Source: Capitulum mitella (lineage: Eukaryota > Arthropoda > Thecostraca > Pollicipedomorpha > Pollicipedidae). Taken from it: a stretch of DNA of 64,000 nt. The notes under the pieces were generated by a model. The model was not told where the DNA came from. It did not search any database and saw nothing but the letters and a program-made list of their open reading frames with translations. Both the position numbers and the translations under genes were made by a program. Below are positions 24,301 to 39,300 of the stretch, in pieces; positions within the stretch are counted from its first letter, which is position 1, and the number at the start of each line of letters is the position of its first letter. The DNA lies in the NCBI GenBank assembly GCA_030062745.1, contig CP099840.1, positions 10,407,033-10,471,032 of the forward strand, read 5' to 3'.

Positions 24301-27300
24301 TACTGAGATTGTTGCCACACGTATATTATGTTTACTGACTGTGGTTCTCAAAGCACAGCACGGTTTTGAGAGCTGCAGTGGCAGGAGCGTAGGAGATAAA
24401 GAGGTGGGGACGTTCAAAGACGTTTTTAACCAGAGGATTCATGCGAAATTTCCTAAAAGTGGGGTTAAGTTCCTACGCATACGTTCAGTGGTCCGCGAGT
24501 TGCTTTAGGCACCTAGAATGATTATTTAAAAGCTTAGTCCCTGGTTTCCACCCGCGCCAGGAGAGGCCGACAAAAATGCGGTTGTCGTAGCATCTTTCGG
24601 ACCCGTGCAACGATGCATTCATTTGCATACAAGAACAGCACGGCCTTCTACGGAATGGCACATTGTCCGGCTGTGCTCGGTCTATAGCCCGGTGACTGGA
24701 TGGTAGATTGTCCCGCAGTACATCGTCACAGCCTCCGGCACGGTTACTGGAGGGTAGACTGTCCCGCAGTACTCTGTTGTCTGCGGACGAACAACTGGCC
24801 GGTAGATTGTACCGCAGTATTCAGTGGCCTCAGGCCAAACGTCTGAGACCCAATCAGAAACTGCTGAATGCCAGTGACGAAACTAGCTCTTCTTTCTAAA
24901 CTGTGCTTCGCAACAAGGCTGTTTCTCCGCGTACTTATCTCTAAAAACGGCCTTGTTTCCATGTGTATAGAACTGGGACAAATTTTAGCGTGGTAGAATG
25001 AATTCATCTCATCCTAAAATGTGACATTGATAACGTATGCACAGAGTTCTACAAAACAAGGAAACACATCGATGAGTCAAAATATTGGTATGGAATTCCA
25101 TACCTATAGTTTTCTTTGGTATGGAAAGCTCCATGCCAATTGTACACAAAGTTACACCCCTGCTTGTTTCCTAATGATGCTTTGAAGCGATAAGGTAGCT
25201 TGGTAAGTGACAAGTTTCTGAACGCGATCCTGGCTTGCAGACTGTTCTGCAGTGCTCTATCACCGTCTGAGGCCGAACGCTTGGAAAGTAGACTGTCCCG
25301 CAGTGCTCTGTTGCTCGGTCTATTCCGGTACACGACGTTCAAATCTTACTGCTCGAATCTCACATCACTGAACGCTTTTGCTTTTGCTTGCGACGGCTTC
25401 AAACACTGTCCTATTGGAAGACACAAAAGCCTCGCCAGAAACGCGAGGCCAGGTTATTGTTGGACCGTGCGGGAACACTTGGTAAATCTAATCAAAGTGT
25501 GGTAAACACGACCATCCGGAGGCCCCTGGGCTGACCAGTACATCTGAGGAAACATTTTCGTGCACCCTCTGTTGTTCCGGGAGTAGGGTGGAAAGCAAAT
25601 ATTCCAAAAGCATAAACCAGCTTTGATACGCAAAATGAATTTTACACCAAAACAAAAGAAAAGAAGGAAATAAATAACTCAATATTGCTGAAAAAACGGA
25701 TGGAATACGCCTGGATAGATGAAACACCTTGGAGACAATGAAAACGGTGGTTTAAAAAACATGGGGCCTAATTTCCACTGTCGTGTGCGGCAGTTTTAGG
25801 TAGATGGAATTCTTTTCCTACTTACATTTAAACTGTACATATTCGCGTATTGCGAAGTCATAAATCACACCTCCCCACGAACTTTTCAAGGTTTCGGTGC
25901 GGCTCTTACATATGAACATCATCCACGTTATTTCTCCTCAGTCGATCGTGTGGCAGGCGCCAGCTTCGGGACCGCATAATGGGCAGGCTATTCATGAGTT
26001 CAGAACCTGGTGGTTCTGCGCAGGACAACAGCAGAGAGCCGGGTCTGACATGAAGTGCCATCAGACATATTTTGATGACAAGTGCAACAAGAATCAAGAG
26101 CTTCAGCCAAATAAATACGTACAAATGCCGTTTGGCCGCAGCTAACCGAAGCGGGCCTGGCTGCTGAGCACGTCGTCAGTCGGGCCGGGTGGCCGCCAGC
26201 CCGGCGCCGGCTGCGCGCTCACGCAGCGATCGGCTGTCGCAGCTCGAGCCGCCCGACAACCTGACAAGATCACTTGGCTCAACTAACGGCGCCGGCCGGT
26301 CGGGATGACGAAACGCTCGAAGCATCCAGGTGGCCAGAGTTTCATTACTTCGCTAGGCACGAAGTCGGGACTGCGGCGCATGTGCCGACGTGAAGTCAGT
26401 TCCGAGTCTCGTGCTGCGTTCGTTGTGCGGCCGCCGCCTTATTGTAGGTCATTTATGAGCTGGGAGTGCCGAATCTCAAGGGGCATTCGGACGGCAGATA
26501 TAGAAGTGGCATCATGGCATCGACTGTGGCAGTAGACCACAGTGAAGAGTATTAGGACACTGACACCTCCATGAGGACTCTGAGTCTGTGGCCAATGTGC
26601 GCAGACTTTGCCATAGTGTGTTATGCTGCTTTGCTCGAAGACAGTACGGTGGGCTGGACTTTATTGGTTTCAAAGCGAGCTGCGGAGGACAACGCTGAGG
26701 TGCTAAAGATTGTCTCTAACGCACGAAAGAGTGAGCTGGCTTCAATAAGCCAGCGTTTCATGACAACTGGCCTTGGCTCTCCATGCCAATGAATAGGGTA
26801 GATATTTTATTATTCCCGTGATAGTAATGATGTTTATTAAAACGTCGCGTTCCAACATCTGGGCAGTTTCTGCTTTGGGTGACGTTTGTATGTGGATACC
26901 TTTAACGATGAGCTTCTCGAGCAAACATGGTTACAGCATCAAGTGCCCCATTACACAGCGTGATAAAAGCGCCACCCCTATGTTTGGTGCACAATATCTT
27001 TCGAGCGGATCGCTGTAGCCATCTCATGCAAATGTTTTGGAAACTCCCAAAGACTTTTCTTTCGGACAAGTGTTCGCTCGTTTACTACAACAGCTAAATA
27101 AAGCTGCTAGATAATTTTTAAAACCTACGTTCATAAATGATGTCAAACGATCATTATAAACATTTCAAGCCAGGAAACAGCTCAAAGCAAAGCGCGTGTT
27201 CGTCCTCATGCTCGTGCTTACGGTATCGTTTGAGTGAGTTCCTGTTTGCACTTCATGATTGTAGTTAGCCTGTGATGTGCAGCATTGATTTACTCCAAAG

Positions 27301-30300
27301 CAAGTCTAGGTTTCCTTTGTTTTGCTTAACAAAGTGATGAGACCAGGGCCATAATGTTCGAATGAAGGTCTCATACTTACTAAACAGTTATGGCAGGCGA
27401 AGCTGTGGGGAGCCAAACGGATGTGTCGGGAGTTTCCCAAAAAAGACTGGAACATTAGAGCAGTTATTGGATAATATCGAAAGTGGATACTACCGTGGAC
27501 TGCAATAGAAAAGTGGGTAGTGGCCGTCCACAGTCCGGAAGAACGGTTGAAAATGTTTCGAAAACGGAAGAGGTTACGTTAAGCCAAGCACACGGCCCGG
27601 TAAAACACAGACCACCGCGAGAAACGTCCAAGGAACTAGGAATATCTCAAAGTACTGTCAACCGTATAATCAACCGTGATCTCGGTCTCCCGTGCTTTAA
27701 GAAGACCACAGCAGAACGGCTCATCGAAAAAGAAAAACGCTCAGAAAAAGGGAAACGCTCGGAAAGACCCAAAGCACTGCTGAAATGCTCTCCGACCACA
27801 GGAGCATTGCGCCTCGCCTGGTCTTTGGCTGAGAGCGTTTTAATGATCAATCGCTGCGCCAGTAAACATATCGATGTAGTTTACGGGAGACATTCTGGTG
27901 TTCTTCACCGAGATGTCAGTCCCAAAAGAATGGAAATGGAAATCCGAAACCATATGCGAAGAGTAATGATGGAGGCTTGCGTTAGGTGGGTAAGACCGAC
28001 TTGATTTTAAGCAAAGCCGGCGTACTTCTTATATCAGACCAGTTACCGGAGATCCTGAACGGTCATTACTTTCTAAACATTCGGAACAACAATGGAGACA
28101 AATGGACATTTCGGCAAGACGGCGCGACCTGCCATACTATGCTGCGCTCAGAGGAATGCTTAAGGAATGCTTAGAGGAACACGGCCTAAATTTCGTCAAG
28201 CACGACCAATAACCGCCTAAAAGCCCAGATTCGAACCCTCGTGATTACTAATGCATAGGCAGAGCTGGAACATTAGGCTTACCGAAGGTCAAGGATCCTT
28301 GACGTAGATCACCCGAAGGAGTGGCTGTTATCGTGTTGGGAAAGGCTGACAACTCGTCAAATCGGTAAGCCGATGGTTTTCCCAAAACGTTTGAGGATCT
28401 GTGCCGACAATAGTGGATGTCGTTTTAAGCACAGGATGTATTGGCCTATTTTGTGATGCATAGTGCATCCGGTTGAACTGTGTGTTCGTATTCTAAATAT
28501 ATCAAACAAATCAAATCCACGTTATTGCTTCACACCTAGACTCTGAGATAAAGTGCGTTTTATTAATACGGGTAGTAATCCATCATTTTACATCTTTCAT
28601 GAGCGTAGTTTCTGATAAGCCCACCAGCCACTATATTTAGCATTTGCCGCAAATGAGAGCATGCTGGTCTAATTGCGAAATGTTTAGAGCTTCCGAAAAT
28701 ATTTGGATGAAATGGCGCAGGCCATCCAGTCGAGAAACATTATATCGTATAGTAAACATAAGGGTGGCACAGTTTTTAATCACCCAGTATAAGTGTATCA
28801 TGGTTCAAAATGGTATACGTTGTTAGGCCTCATGTTTGTTTTCTGTCGCGTTCTTCATGGCGGCGCGAGTCGGCCCAGATTTACCGCAGGACAGCGTGTC
28901 CAGTATGATCAGCGATCGGCAAGCGAGCCCAGCCGGAACGGCCAATTGGGAGTCTGCTGACGTGCTCCGCGGCCGCCGGCGGGCTCGGCCGGCGGACCTT
29001 ATCGGCACGTGATGCCACTAAATTCGGCCCGTGAGCGCGATCGGCTGGACCTCCCGGCCGACGGGCCGGCGAGGGCCGGCCAGCTTTGCTGGCCGCCGAA
29101 GTCGGTGACCCCGACCTCTGACGTCGGCGCCGGCCGGCTGCTCAGGCCGCCGGCTGTCCCAGGGGGGCGTTTTTCTGGCGGCCACCAATTCGCATGACGT
29201 GCCCCGACGGCAGGCCGCTCCATAACAATCAGCGCCGTCCGAGATACGACAGCGGCGCGGACTGGAAACGAGCGCATCAGGTCGGCACTGCCGGCCGCGC
29301 GCGACGCCGAGCAAAGGTCACGGCCGGCCGGTGGGCACGGCGGACATGGCGGGCCGATGTAGGCCCTGGTGCGGCGTCGGGACGGCCCCATGCACTCCGG
29401 CGACGGCCAACTTCACTAATTATAATTACGGAGGCGTGGCCTGACTTAGCGGGCCGCCTGTGCCGAGCGGAGTCAACATGGCTGTTGGTCGCGGCCGCGC
29501 CGCCGTGAGAGAGAGCTGACGGCCCTGCAGCTCGTCGGATCGCGGCGGCAAAGCGTCGAGATCGGCGGCACCGTCGGAGGGCGGGCCGCAGCTGCTTCTA
29601 ACGGCCGGACGTGCCGCCCCGGGTCAGGAGCCGGAGCGGCCACGAGAGGCCGGGTAAGGCTGCTGCTGATGACCGGAGATGAGGTTCTTGTGTAGCGGTG
29701 CCGGACAGGAGACTGGGTACAGTTGCTGATAACGTCCGGAGACGAGGGTTAGGTGACGGGTTACAGCTACTGATTATGAACGGAGGTGGGGGGCACGTGC
29801 TAAGGAGCCGATCAGGGACGAGGAAAACTTACTGATGATATCCGAAGATGATGGTCATGTGCGGGAGTTGAGGCACAGACATGATATGATATGACTGAAG
29901 GTAACATCTGGCATGGAATGGCACGTGCATTGTGTGGGGGCTGAAGCTAGGGAAAATGACCTATCTGGGAATGAGCTTAAGTCCTCAACCTCGTCAGGGA
30001 CCCTTGAAAAATCTGAAAGACAGAGACTCATCAGAGACTCCTGAGTCTCTGACGCGAAAAAAACTCGAGGCCGGGTGGAGCGAGAAGGGAAAGAAGAAAG
30101 TGAAAGGCGACAGCGCAGAAATTGATTTCGAGAGGCTCGCTGTCAACGTAAAATCACTTTGAGAAAAGAATGCAAGTGACCGCGAAGAAATATGTCGCTG
30201 ATGCCAGGAAACGATAGGACTTCCGGCGGTTTCAAAGCAAGGAACCATCGTTTGTTAGATGGCGAGGATTTGCGGTGCAACTGGAATATACGAGACATTA

Positions 30301-33300
30301 TCAGGATGAAGTTCAGGAGATACTGGCTGCTTGAATTAATTTCTGCAACGGCTCATGGCGTTGGAACGAGAGCGGCTGCGACAGTAAAATAGGAAACTGG
30401 GCAGGCTATCAACAGGCAAACATTATGAGCGTATCTTAATCAATGTCGCACAACATAACACTGTTGCGGCAGCGGCAATCCGGGTGTGGTTTGGAGAACG
30501 TCGTTACTGTTAACTGCAAATACAGCTCAGACCATTCCAACGGTCATGATTTTGATGACCATGCTCCCTGACAGATCTTGCATTCTCTCTTAGGGGATCA
30601 ATGGTTTTCCTTGACCCTGTTCCCGGAGGGGGAGGAAACTTTGTCACTTTTCGTATTTGTTTTTCCTACGTACTGCGCCAATTTTTGGTAATTCTTTTTT
30701 GGGGGCGGAAGAAGCCAGGCCACGTTTTCGGGACGCATCTCAGACCATTTCTGCTCCTGTTGGAGGTAAAAGAAGAATGGCTTCCAAAAAATAACGTTTT
30801 GAACATAAAACTCAACACCTTCTAGGGGTATATAGGTGAATAACTGGGCAAGTATACAAAAAACGGTTTTGTCAGTCTCAGGTCAAGTGATGGGGCCAGG
30901 CAAAGGTCAAAGTCAAAATCTAGTTTTATGTTAATAATTTTGGCACTAATTCCCCAAATGCAAAACTTGGGATATAGGTGACTTAAAAGGGTGTCCTCTA
31001 CTTGTGCGTTAAGTTTCAGGTTGATATCAAGTCCGGTCCCGGAGCTTTGGCCTCAGATGTCCGTGCGCGTGCCTTATGTTACGACAGCCATAAACTGGAT
31101 TTTGAATAAAAGAGTCAGTTTAAATTATTGAAAAACGTTTTCAGACAACATGCAATGCACTATAGGTCCCTCCATATAACTATGACGTTATTAGAGGGCC
31201 ATTTACGGTCAAAGGTCGTGAGCTGATCTGATAAACATATGACCATGACAGTTCCCCATTTTTGATGTCTCTGGCGTCGCCTATGCATTATGCATTATGC
31301 AAACAATGTGACACGATTTGCACTTCTTCATTACTACATGGTTAGCAAAGCTAACAAAGCGTTTTGAGCTCTTTTTACTTCAGTTCCTGAAAAAAAAATA
31401 TTCCTTCCATTTTTGAAAACATATGAACCAATGATAAAAGTCCCTTCCACGAGCTCTCAGTTCATGCCAAATGCATGAACATTGGTCAGTGAATAGGGAA
31501 GTTCTATAATAAAACCCAAAATATCCTTCATTTTGATTTTTACCACCCCCTATCCACCCCTTTGAAGATCTTTAAATTGTTGTTTACAGAAGTGTGCTTT
31601 ACGTCATGGCAAATCGATTGACCTTTGTTGCAATGGATGAAATCAAATGTTCAGTTCTCGAGATCTCAGGGGGCTGAATCCGCCCCACCCCCCGTGCCGG
31701 GAATCGGCTATACCATTTAGCCCACCGGTAACAGGGTTAAATTTCGATGCAGGATGTAATTACACCATAACCTGCATAATGTTGCATGGGGTGTATCCCT
31801 TGGGTAGTATCAAACGACATTTTCGAATTCGAATGACAGATTGTCAGATAAAGTAACTTATCTTGTACTACTCGGTGGCCTTGACAGCGTGGCTGTTCAC
31901 GAAAAAGACCTACGTCTGACAAATGAAAGAGCATGTACGTTGAATCACGGACAGAGGGCCGTCAGATACCGTCCGGTATGCTCAGAGTGCGTGGTTCAAC
32001 ATTTAACCAATGGCATCGTACATAGCCTGCGTCAGTGCCCTCGGAAGAGCACCGGAGGCCGTCTGACGGACCTTCAGGGGCTCCTGGTCTCCGTCAGTGC
32101 TCTCAGAGGGAGCGTCAGAGCTCACCTGACCGGGCGGCGGCCCTCTTGGCGGCGCGGGTACTCACCGACCACGTCCAGCTGGAAGGGAAGGCTGATCTTG
32201 GGCTCGGTGCTCACTTGGCACTCGTACACGCCGCTGTCGTTCAGCGTGGGCGCCAGCACCTTCAGCGTCCATTCCTGCGTGCCGTCCGAGTGCAGCGCCA
32301 GGAAGCGCTTGTCGGTCGTGTAGGTGAACATGCCGACCGTGAGGATGTGCAGGTCGCTCTTGCGCACCCAGGAGACCTGCGGCAGCGGCGGCGGCGGGTC
32401 TGAGATGAGGAGGTCCTGCCAAACTGGTCACGTCCAGCGGGCGCCGAGCGCTCAGCAAATCAGCAGACGGCCGCTCGGCACGCCCCAACGCGGCGCAGCC
32501 GTCGGATCGAACGGAAACGAATTGCATGAACGTAGGGGAATTTATGAATGAGATCATGCATTAATGGGGTCGTATGTTTCGTAGATCTCCGGAGTAGGAC
32601 TGCACTGGGGCACGAGTGACCTTCGAGGACTTTGCAATGTATTGTGCCTTGCACTTTGCGTGACAAACTGACAAACTTCCCAGGCTTTACACGACGAGTG
32701 CGGGCGTCAAACTTGTTCGAGCTCAGAATCCAGCAGTTGGAAGCCCAACAAGTGGCAGTGTTCAGTTTCGTTAACTATGGTAATGACATGTTCACTTCAT
32801 TTAACTCAAGACTGGGTTTTCATTTTCTCACGTGCCAATACGTGAATGGGAACGTAGTCTGAGGGCATACTAATGGTAATACAATACGGAGACATCGAGC
32901 AGTAGCATTATTAATCGAATCGGGCACGTGGCCAAAGGGGGGGAACGGGGCCATGGCCCCTCTGAGCCAAGTGGTCTACGCTAGATATTTAGCAATTTCG
33001 CAGGAATACGAAAGAATGATCATACATGGTCCAAAAGCAAACGATATGTTTTTCCTGCACACCAAATATGAGGTCATTTACACAAAATTGCTGCTTTTCC
33101 CATGAATTTTGTCACATGCCAGCGGCAACTGAAAAAAATGGTATTCCCCCTCCGAGGAAAACCCTGGCTGCGGGCCGAATCGAATCGCAAGAACACCGCT
33201 GATCGGGCAAACATCTGGGCTGCAACAGCGGACAACTCCACCTCCGCCTTTCTGTGCGCGGGAGGCAGTGGGCGCGGTGCAATTTCGCTCAGACGACGTC

Positions 33301-36300
33301 GACAGCAGCGAGACGTTTCCGGGCTGTAAAGCCGCGCTCAGCGTTGGACTGTCAGAAGGCTCCGGCTCGCCGCATGATTGATCTCGCTGTTTTACGGGCA
33401 GAATTGTTCCCGAGTTTTCTTTCGGTGGCCGAGCATCAGTATGGGCCGCCTGATGACATGGGTCTCTGATTGATCGCGTCAGAGCCGGCCGACACGCGAC
33501 GGTGCCCGACTGGCCGTGACGCACCACACGCCCGTGACGTCACGGCGGGGCGGAGCCGGCGGAGGAGAGCTCTTCACGCACGCCCGCGCGCCGCCCGAAG
33601 TGAAGGCCGGCGACGTCACCAGAGGGGACCGTCCGACTACCCAGCTGGTCTTCCGAACGTTTATTTATGGCTGCACCTAATCATTATGCCCTCGCACGCG
33701 ATGACAGATGCCTGCAAAGACTGAGCCTGTCTGAAGTCATCAATCATCTGAAGTAATGCTTTACTTTCTCACGTCGCGTGGGCGGCTTCGTAACGAAAAT
33801 GGTGGACAAACGCCGTCGAACTTGGAGTTCAAGTAATCAGGTTCCGGCCAGTGATCGGTGAGGTCATAGTTCTACATTATTTCTTTAAATTGTCATTTAA
33901 GATCGTTTCTGTGCTTTAGCTTCCGAAGAAGAATCCGGTCGCCTTTTCCGTCCAAGTCGGTGAGATACGTTAAGGTGAGGTTCGTGCAGCTATACCATTA
34001 CTCTCCTGACGCAGCATGTGCCGAGGAGTCCGGCCTCTGCTTCCACGGGGAGACAGTATTCTGGAGGAGCCAAAAGAAGGACGGACAGAGCGACTGGAAG
34101 GAGTCTACAGGAAGACAGCAGGAGCCGGCGGGACTAACAGACAGAGCGGCAGACAGGAGCCTACAGGAGGACGGACAGAGCGGACGGCAGGAGCCTACAG
34201 GAGGACGGACAGAGCGGACGGAAGTTCCGATAGGACGGACAGAGCGGTCGGCAGGAGCCTACAGGAGGACGGACAGAGCGGCTGGAACCAGCGGAGGGTG
34301 GCGGACCTTGCTGCCGGATATCAGGAGCCGGGACGAGACGGCAGACTCGCCGACCCCTGACGGGACGGACTCGGTTTGCGGGCGGTGCGGCTTGCGTCCG
34401 CCGCGCCAGCCGCTCGTCGCCGGCCATTGCTGGCCCTGCCAGGAGCTAAAGCGGGCGGTAGCGGTCCGATTAGGCCCACCGTGACCGGATAAGAGTGACG
34501 GATTGCGCAATAACGCGGCCGCAGTCCCAGATAAATCTGTTTAATTGTGCATGAGCATTTCCCAAACGGTCATTCGCATGATTCACCACCGACTCTGCGT
34601 TCCAGGCGGCGGCGACCTCATTTCGGTCCGCCGACGGAAGTGATCCTTTAATTCCCAGCTGACTCAGGCTGCCGCACTGACCCAGCCATGTCTTAGGCCT
34701 GAGATATCGCTGCGGAAGTGATTGCATTAACCTCGTGGCGTTCAACGGCATTTGTAACGCTTTTGCATGGGTTTTCGTAGCAAAGCGGCAGGATAAATTT
34801 AAGACACTTTTGAATGTAAAGGGTTGGAGAAGTATTTTCTTTGTTGTTCTCTTCGTCGCAGCTAAATATTACACATAACCGTCAAACCCCAAGATTTCCC
34901 GACTATTTTCTTGGTGATCGGGATGCTCTGATTTCTCGCGGTGCTGCAAAGTGTCTGGTCGTTGTTTGTACCGCCCACTTTCCTGAGCTCAGAGACCAGA
35001 GTTCCTCCTCCAACGCTAACGCCTCAAGAAATTTTAACCGGAAGTAATGCAACCGAGTCGTATTGCTGTAAATACGTAGTCCCAATGAGATACTATTTTT
35101 AATGTCCCAGCAGCATTGTTCTATTATTATATAGTATCCCAGCAGATATTACATGGTATCCGTTATTATACAGTATCCCAGCAGATACTATTCTTAATGT
35201 CATGTATTTCTTTAAAACGCTAGATGTATTGCATGGGAGGGCTGAGAAGGTCACAGAAAAGGACTAAATAAAAAATAATAAGGAGACAGAGAGAGAGAGA
35301 GAGAGAGAGGTCGAAGTGAACAGAGACCCCACTTCACTTGAAAGACTTGATGTAATCGGATATTCCTTGAAAAGCATTCCCATTAAGATCGTCGTGCCTT
35401 GGTTCCAGCAAGAGCTATTTATCAGGGAAATCTGACATCTTATCAACCATGAGTCCGGAACACTACGAAGGCGTCCTTCAATGATACATCTACACTTGAT
35501 ATATGTGACGTGGGTTGAAAGATGCACTACATCATTTCCGATCTGGACCGGTACCTAGCGGAAATAACAAGCAAACGAGGAAACCTTACAGCATTAATTC
35601 GCCTCGATGGGTTACGTGATGATGAGTGAGACAATGCTATTGCCGCGACAGCCGCCAATAAATGTCACAGCCTCTGCAGTTGTTACGGAGAGAGGCTGCA
35701 AGATCGGTCATTAGAGAAGTTCAATCAAACAGTAGTGCAGACACGCCAGCGTTCACCACCGCACCTTCATCGGGCCCATCTCAGACGGAGGCCGTGTTTC
35801 TCTCAGACCAAGACCGTGTCCCTCTCAGACCGAGGCCGTGCCTCTGAGACCGAGGCCGTGCCTCTCAGGCCGAGACTGTGTCTCTTGTAGACTGACGAGG
35901 TTTAATGTTTGCCGGGTAGGGATAGCGAGACGGTGCCCGTATCTCAGTTCTCCGACAGGACGGACCTCGTGACTTCCGGCCAGTGAACGTCAGTGTCACT
36001 GGGGGTGGCAACTACGGCTCGCCGCGTGACAAATCTGGCTCGCTGCTGAGTCAAGTGGCCCGGTCCGCCGCTGCCGCCGCCGCCGCCAGAGTCGGCTGGA
36101 GTTGGTCCGTTCGCGAGCAGGCCGGGACAGGCGGCGCCCGGCGTCTGTGGGGACGTCCCCGAACGTCGCCCTGGGGCCAGCTGTCCTCGCCAATAATACT
36201 GGGATTCGATAAACGACTCAGGACGACGGAGAGGGGCACCATGGCGGGAACACTACGATGACCATACGGCAATCATGCGGGGAGAGTCCCGAGTCCCTGG

Positions 36301-39300
36301 ACGCCAACTGAAGACACGTATCGGCCTTCAGTCCAGCATCGGCCATCAGCCAGCGAGTTCAGGGCCTCGATCAGCGCTCCGGCGGCGCTTTATAGCGGTC
36401 CGTCAGACGATCGCCGGACGACCCGTCTGGGAGACGTCTGGGATATTCCGGCGCCGGCCCGGCGGCCCGGACGGCCAGCCAATGAGCCGGGCGACATCAT
36501 CAGAACTCGGGCAGAGATGATCCGATCGCATTAGTGCCGTCAAACAGGCGGGCAAGTCGCGTCAACTTTCTGCGACGCTGACCTGGCTGGACGCCGCGAC
36601 GGCGCCGTCGCCGCGCCCTCGTCTCACCGCCATCCGCTAAATATGCATAGCCTTATTAATTTTCCCCTCCGGCGCCCGGCTAAATTCGTATTAAGCTCTA
36701 TGCCATTCCGTTTTAATAAAAGTGGTTAAACGAGCGAGGGCCAAGTGTTCTTAATAGCGAAGCACTGACCTGAACTGGCAAACTGGCAAAGGTTGACAAC
36801 GGTGTCCTTGGCTATTGCTTTTGCGCAGTAAAAATAAATAAGTGAAGGCACCAGCCGTCCTGGAATGGTAGAGTTTTATAAAAAAGGCATGAAAGCTCTC
36901 TTGCATGTTACAAAATGGCAATTTACATGCAAAAAAATAATACATTAGTCATTACTGAAACGCCATATAACAAAGGCAAGCATCAAGTGACCTCAGGTCA
37001 CAAACACTGAACAATGCTGCAAAAAGTCGTTATGTCGGCGTAAAACAGTCCTATGTCCTTGGCCAAGGCGCTCTACCTCTGACCTTACATACTTTTGCCT
37101 TGCTGCATTAAACAACAAATATCCTCAATACCTCAATGGTCAGATTTTGCTGTACTAAAACTATTCTTTGTAAAGTACTCTGAATGGCTGACTGAATGAC
37201 TAAATGAATTTCAAAACCTTCCCCAGAATAATAAAGTCGTCATTGAATCGGGACATCAACTCATACCGAATAGTTAAAATAAGTTATCACATAGCACCCA
37301 GTGAACTAATATTAGTCATTTTGATGAAGGAGGCTCATGTATGGTTTTTTGTTATATGTGCGGAAGTAAATTTTGGTTGCTCCTTTGAAACACTTAGCCA
37401 TTGCCGTCATGAACCACTTTGTGTGGAAACCAGAGAATGTTGTTCTTCACTTTCTAGATGTGATAAAGTGTCATGTTTGATTAGCGTGAACTGCCGATCA
37501 TAAAGTAGTGTTCTGTAGACAGGTTTAACATGACACATAACTGAGTTGGAGGCCGCTTTTCGAAACTAACAATTTGTGGTAGAAGAAAGCACAGCAATGT
37601 GTACTACTAAAGACGTCTGAACCATGCAGGGCCATTTCTGTTGATTGGCTGCGTATTACGCTGGGTTAAAAAACACAACTTATGGCTCATAGAAGCAACA
37701 AAGACTCAAGTGATGCTAACCTATCGCAGCCGTATGGAAAATGGCAAGACGGCTGGAATAACGCCTCTTGATATTCCAGTTTCCAGTTTATTCGGTGGCT
37801 TAGACTTGCCGGTCATGTTCACAAACAGGAAGGTTTTTGTTGTCACTTCAGCCAAGAATGGCTGAGAATTACATGTACATATATATATAACAAAAAAAAC
37901 ATAAAAAACCGTCATCTAATTTTGCACGGTAAAAACGTCTTTTTCAAACTGACCACAGGTCATCCTAGGCCACAAGATCAAATTAGATCATGACATAACC
38001 ATTGCTGTCATATGTTTCTGACGTAAATTTAAAGGGGAGCTGAACAAATGACATTTCTTTATGTGTATCAGTCATACTTTGGTCTTCAGGGCCACAGCTG
38101 CTTCAGAGAAGAGGCTGAATCGACTCTGCGCAAAGTAAGTACCCGACCGACGTTGATCACACTCGGAGTAACTTATGACATGCGTGACCTAATACCAGGC
38201 CGCTTTTTCTGACCTGACAAAGAAAATGTAAGGGCGGATGGGTGAACAGGCAAAAATGGAGTCATACAGGCGGATAGTGTATCCGGTGCGCCCCGACAGT
38301 GCTCCACTATCTGAACCCGAACTGGCCACGTGTTTATCTTAGACGTCAAGCTCGGTGTTTACCACTTTTCAGTATCACAAAACGAGCAACAAAAACACAG
38401 CATGGAAACGCTGCAGTACAGGTAAGACCGGAAACAGATGGGGCTGGCGAAATCGAATGAAGTGGCAGCCCTTAGCTTTTCTCTGTATTACAGACCAGAG
38501 TTTGGAAAAATTATTCTTACCCGTAAGAACAATGCCCATAAAATATTACGCAATGCAGCGAAGTATGCGCACAAAAAAGAGCACCTTGTCCTTCAAAGGC
38601 ATGGAAAAAGTACTTGTGATTCCCATTGAATTCCATATGTTTAGGTGGCGGAAGTCCCATGTATTCAATTTAAATCTGTTTCACACTGGATGTTTTCACA
38701 TGTTTATATGTTCACATGGAGTAAAATAAACTGTGAGGTAAATGTATCTGGAAAAAGCTTGTGCACAATGGAACACCAGTGAGAATCTGAACAAATAAAC
38801 CCGCATTGATGTGCTTGAAAGCCTGGGCGGTCGGGGCTCGGCTTGGACTGGATAATGACATTTCTCCACCATTAATATCGCCTCAAGATTACCATATGTC
38901 ACAGCTGCCCTGACTTTTCAATCAAGTTTCCCCTCGAGCACGGTTCAAGTGACGTCAGTCAGCTGATGGACTTGGACGACCCGACGGGTGCGGTACGCTC
39001 GGTGATGATGACGTTTAAAATCATACACCCTGTGCGTCGTCCAATATGCATTGGGCTAACAGTGGTCTTTGGCCAATGGCCGGCCGTAGCAAGCAGAGGC
39101 GCACGCATCGATATGGACAGCCTGGGGGTCGCAGCAGTTTATTTGTCTAACGCCGTCTCCCGCCCGTGTTGTTGGCCATAACAGATATTGTGATAACAAA
39201 AGACATAGATTTACTCACTACTCAAAACAGTAGAAGAGCAGAAAAACTAAGCCAGCACTGAAAAGTGATTAACGTGATTCCTATATTTAACAATGGGTCT

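Larger units (their letters stand above)
22008..32165 (-). other. Intron 2 of the Dpr-like gene (10158 bp)
   Basis: Donor gtgagt, acceptor ctctctcag. Contents: GC-rich blocks (22.02-22.44, 23.12-23.5, 26.15-26.44, 28.88-29.62 kb), decayed tandem repeats at 23.5-23.73 and 29.64-29.88 kb, a minisatellite split by a palindromic repeat at 24.69-25.33 kb, a mariner relic at 27.4-28.5 kb, and a TTAA-bounded MITE at 30.61-31.74 kb. The 25.33-26.15 and 29.88-30.6 kb stretches hold nothing I recognise. Confidence 0.85.
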
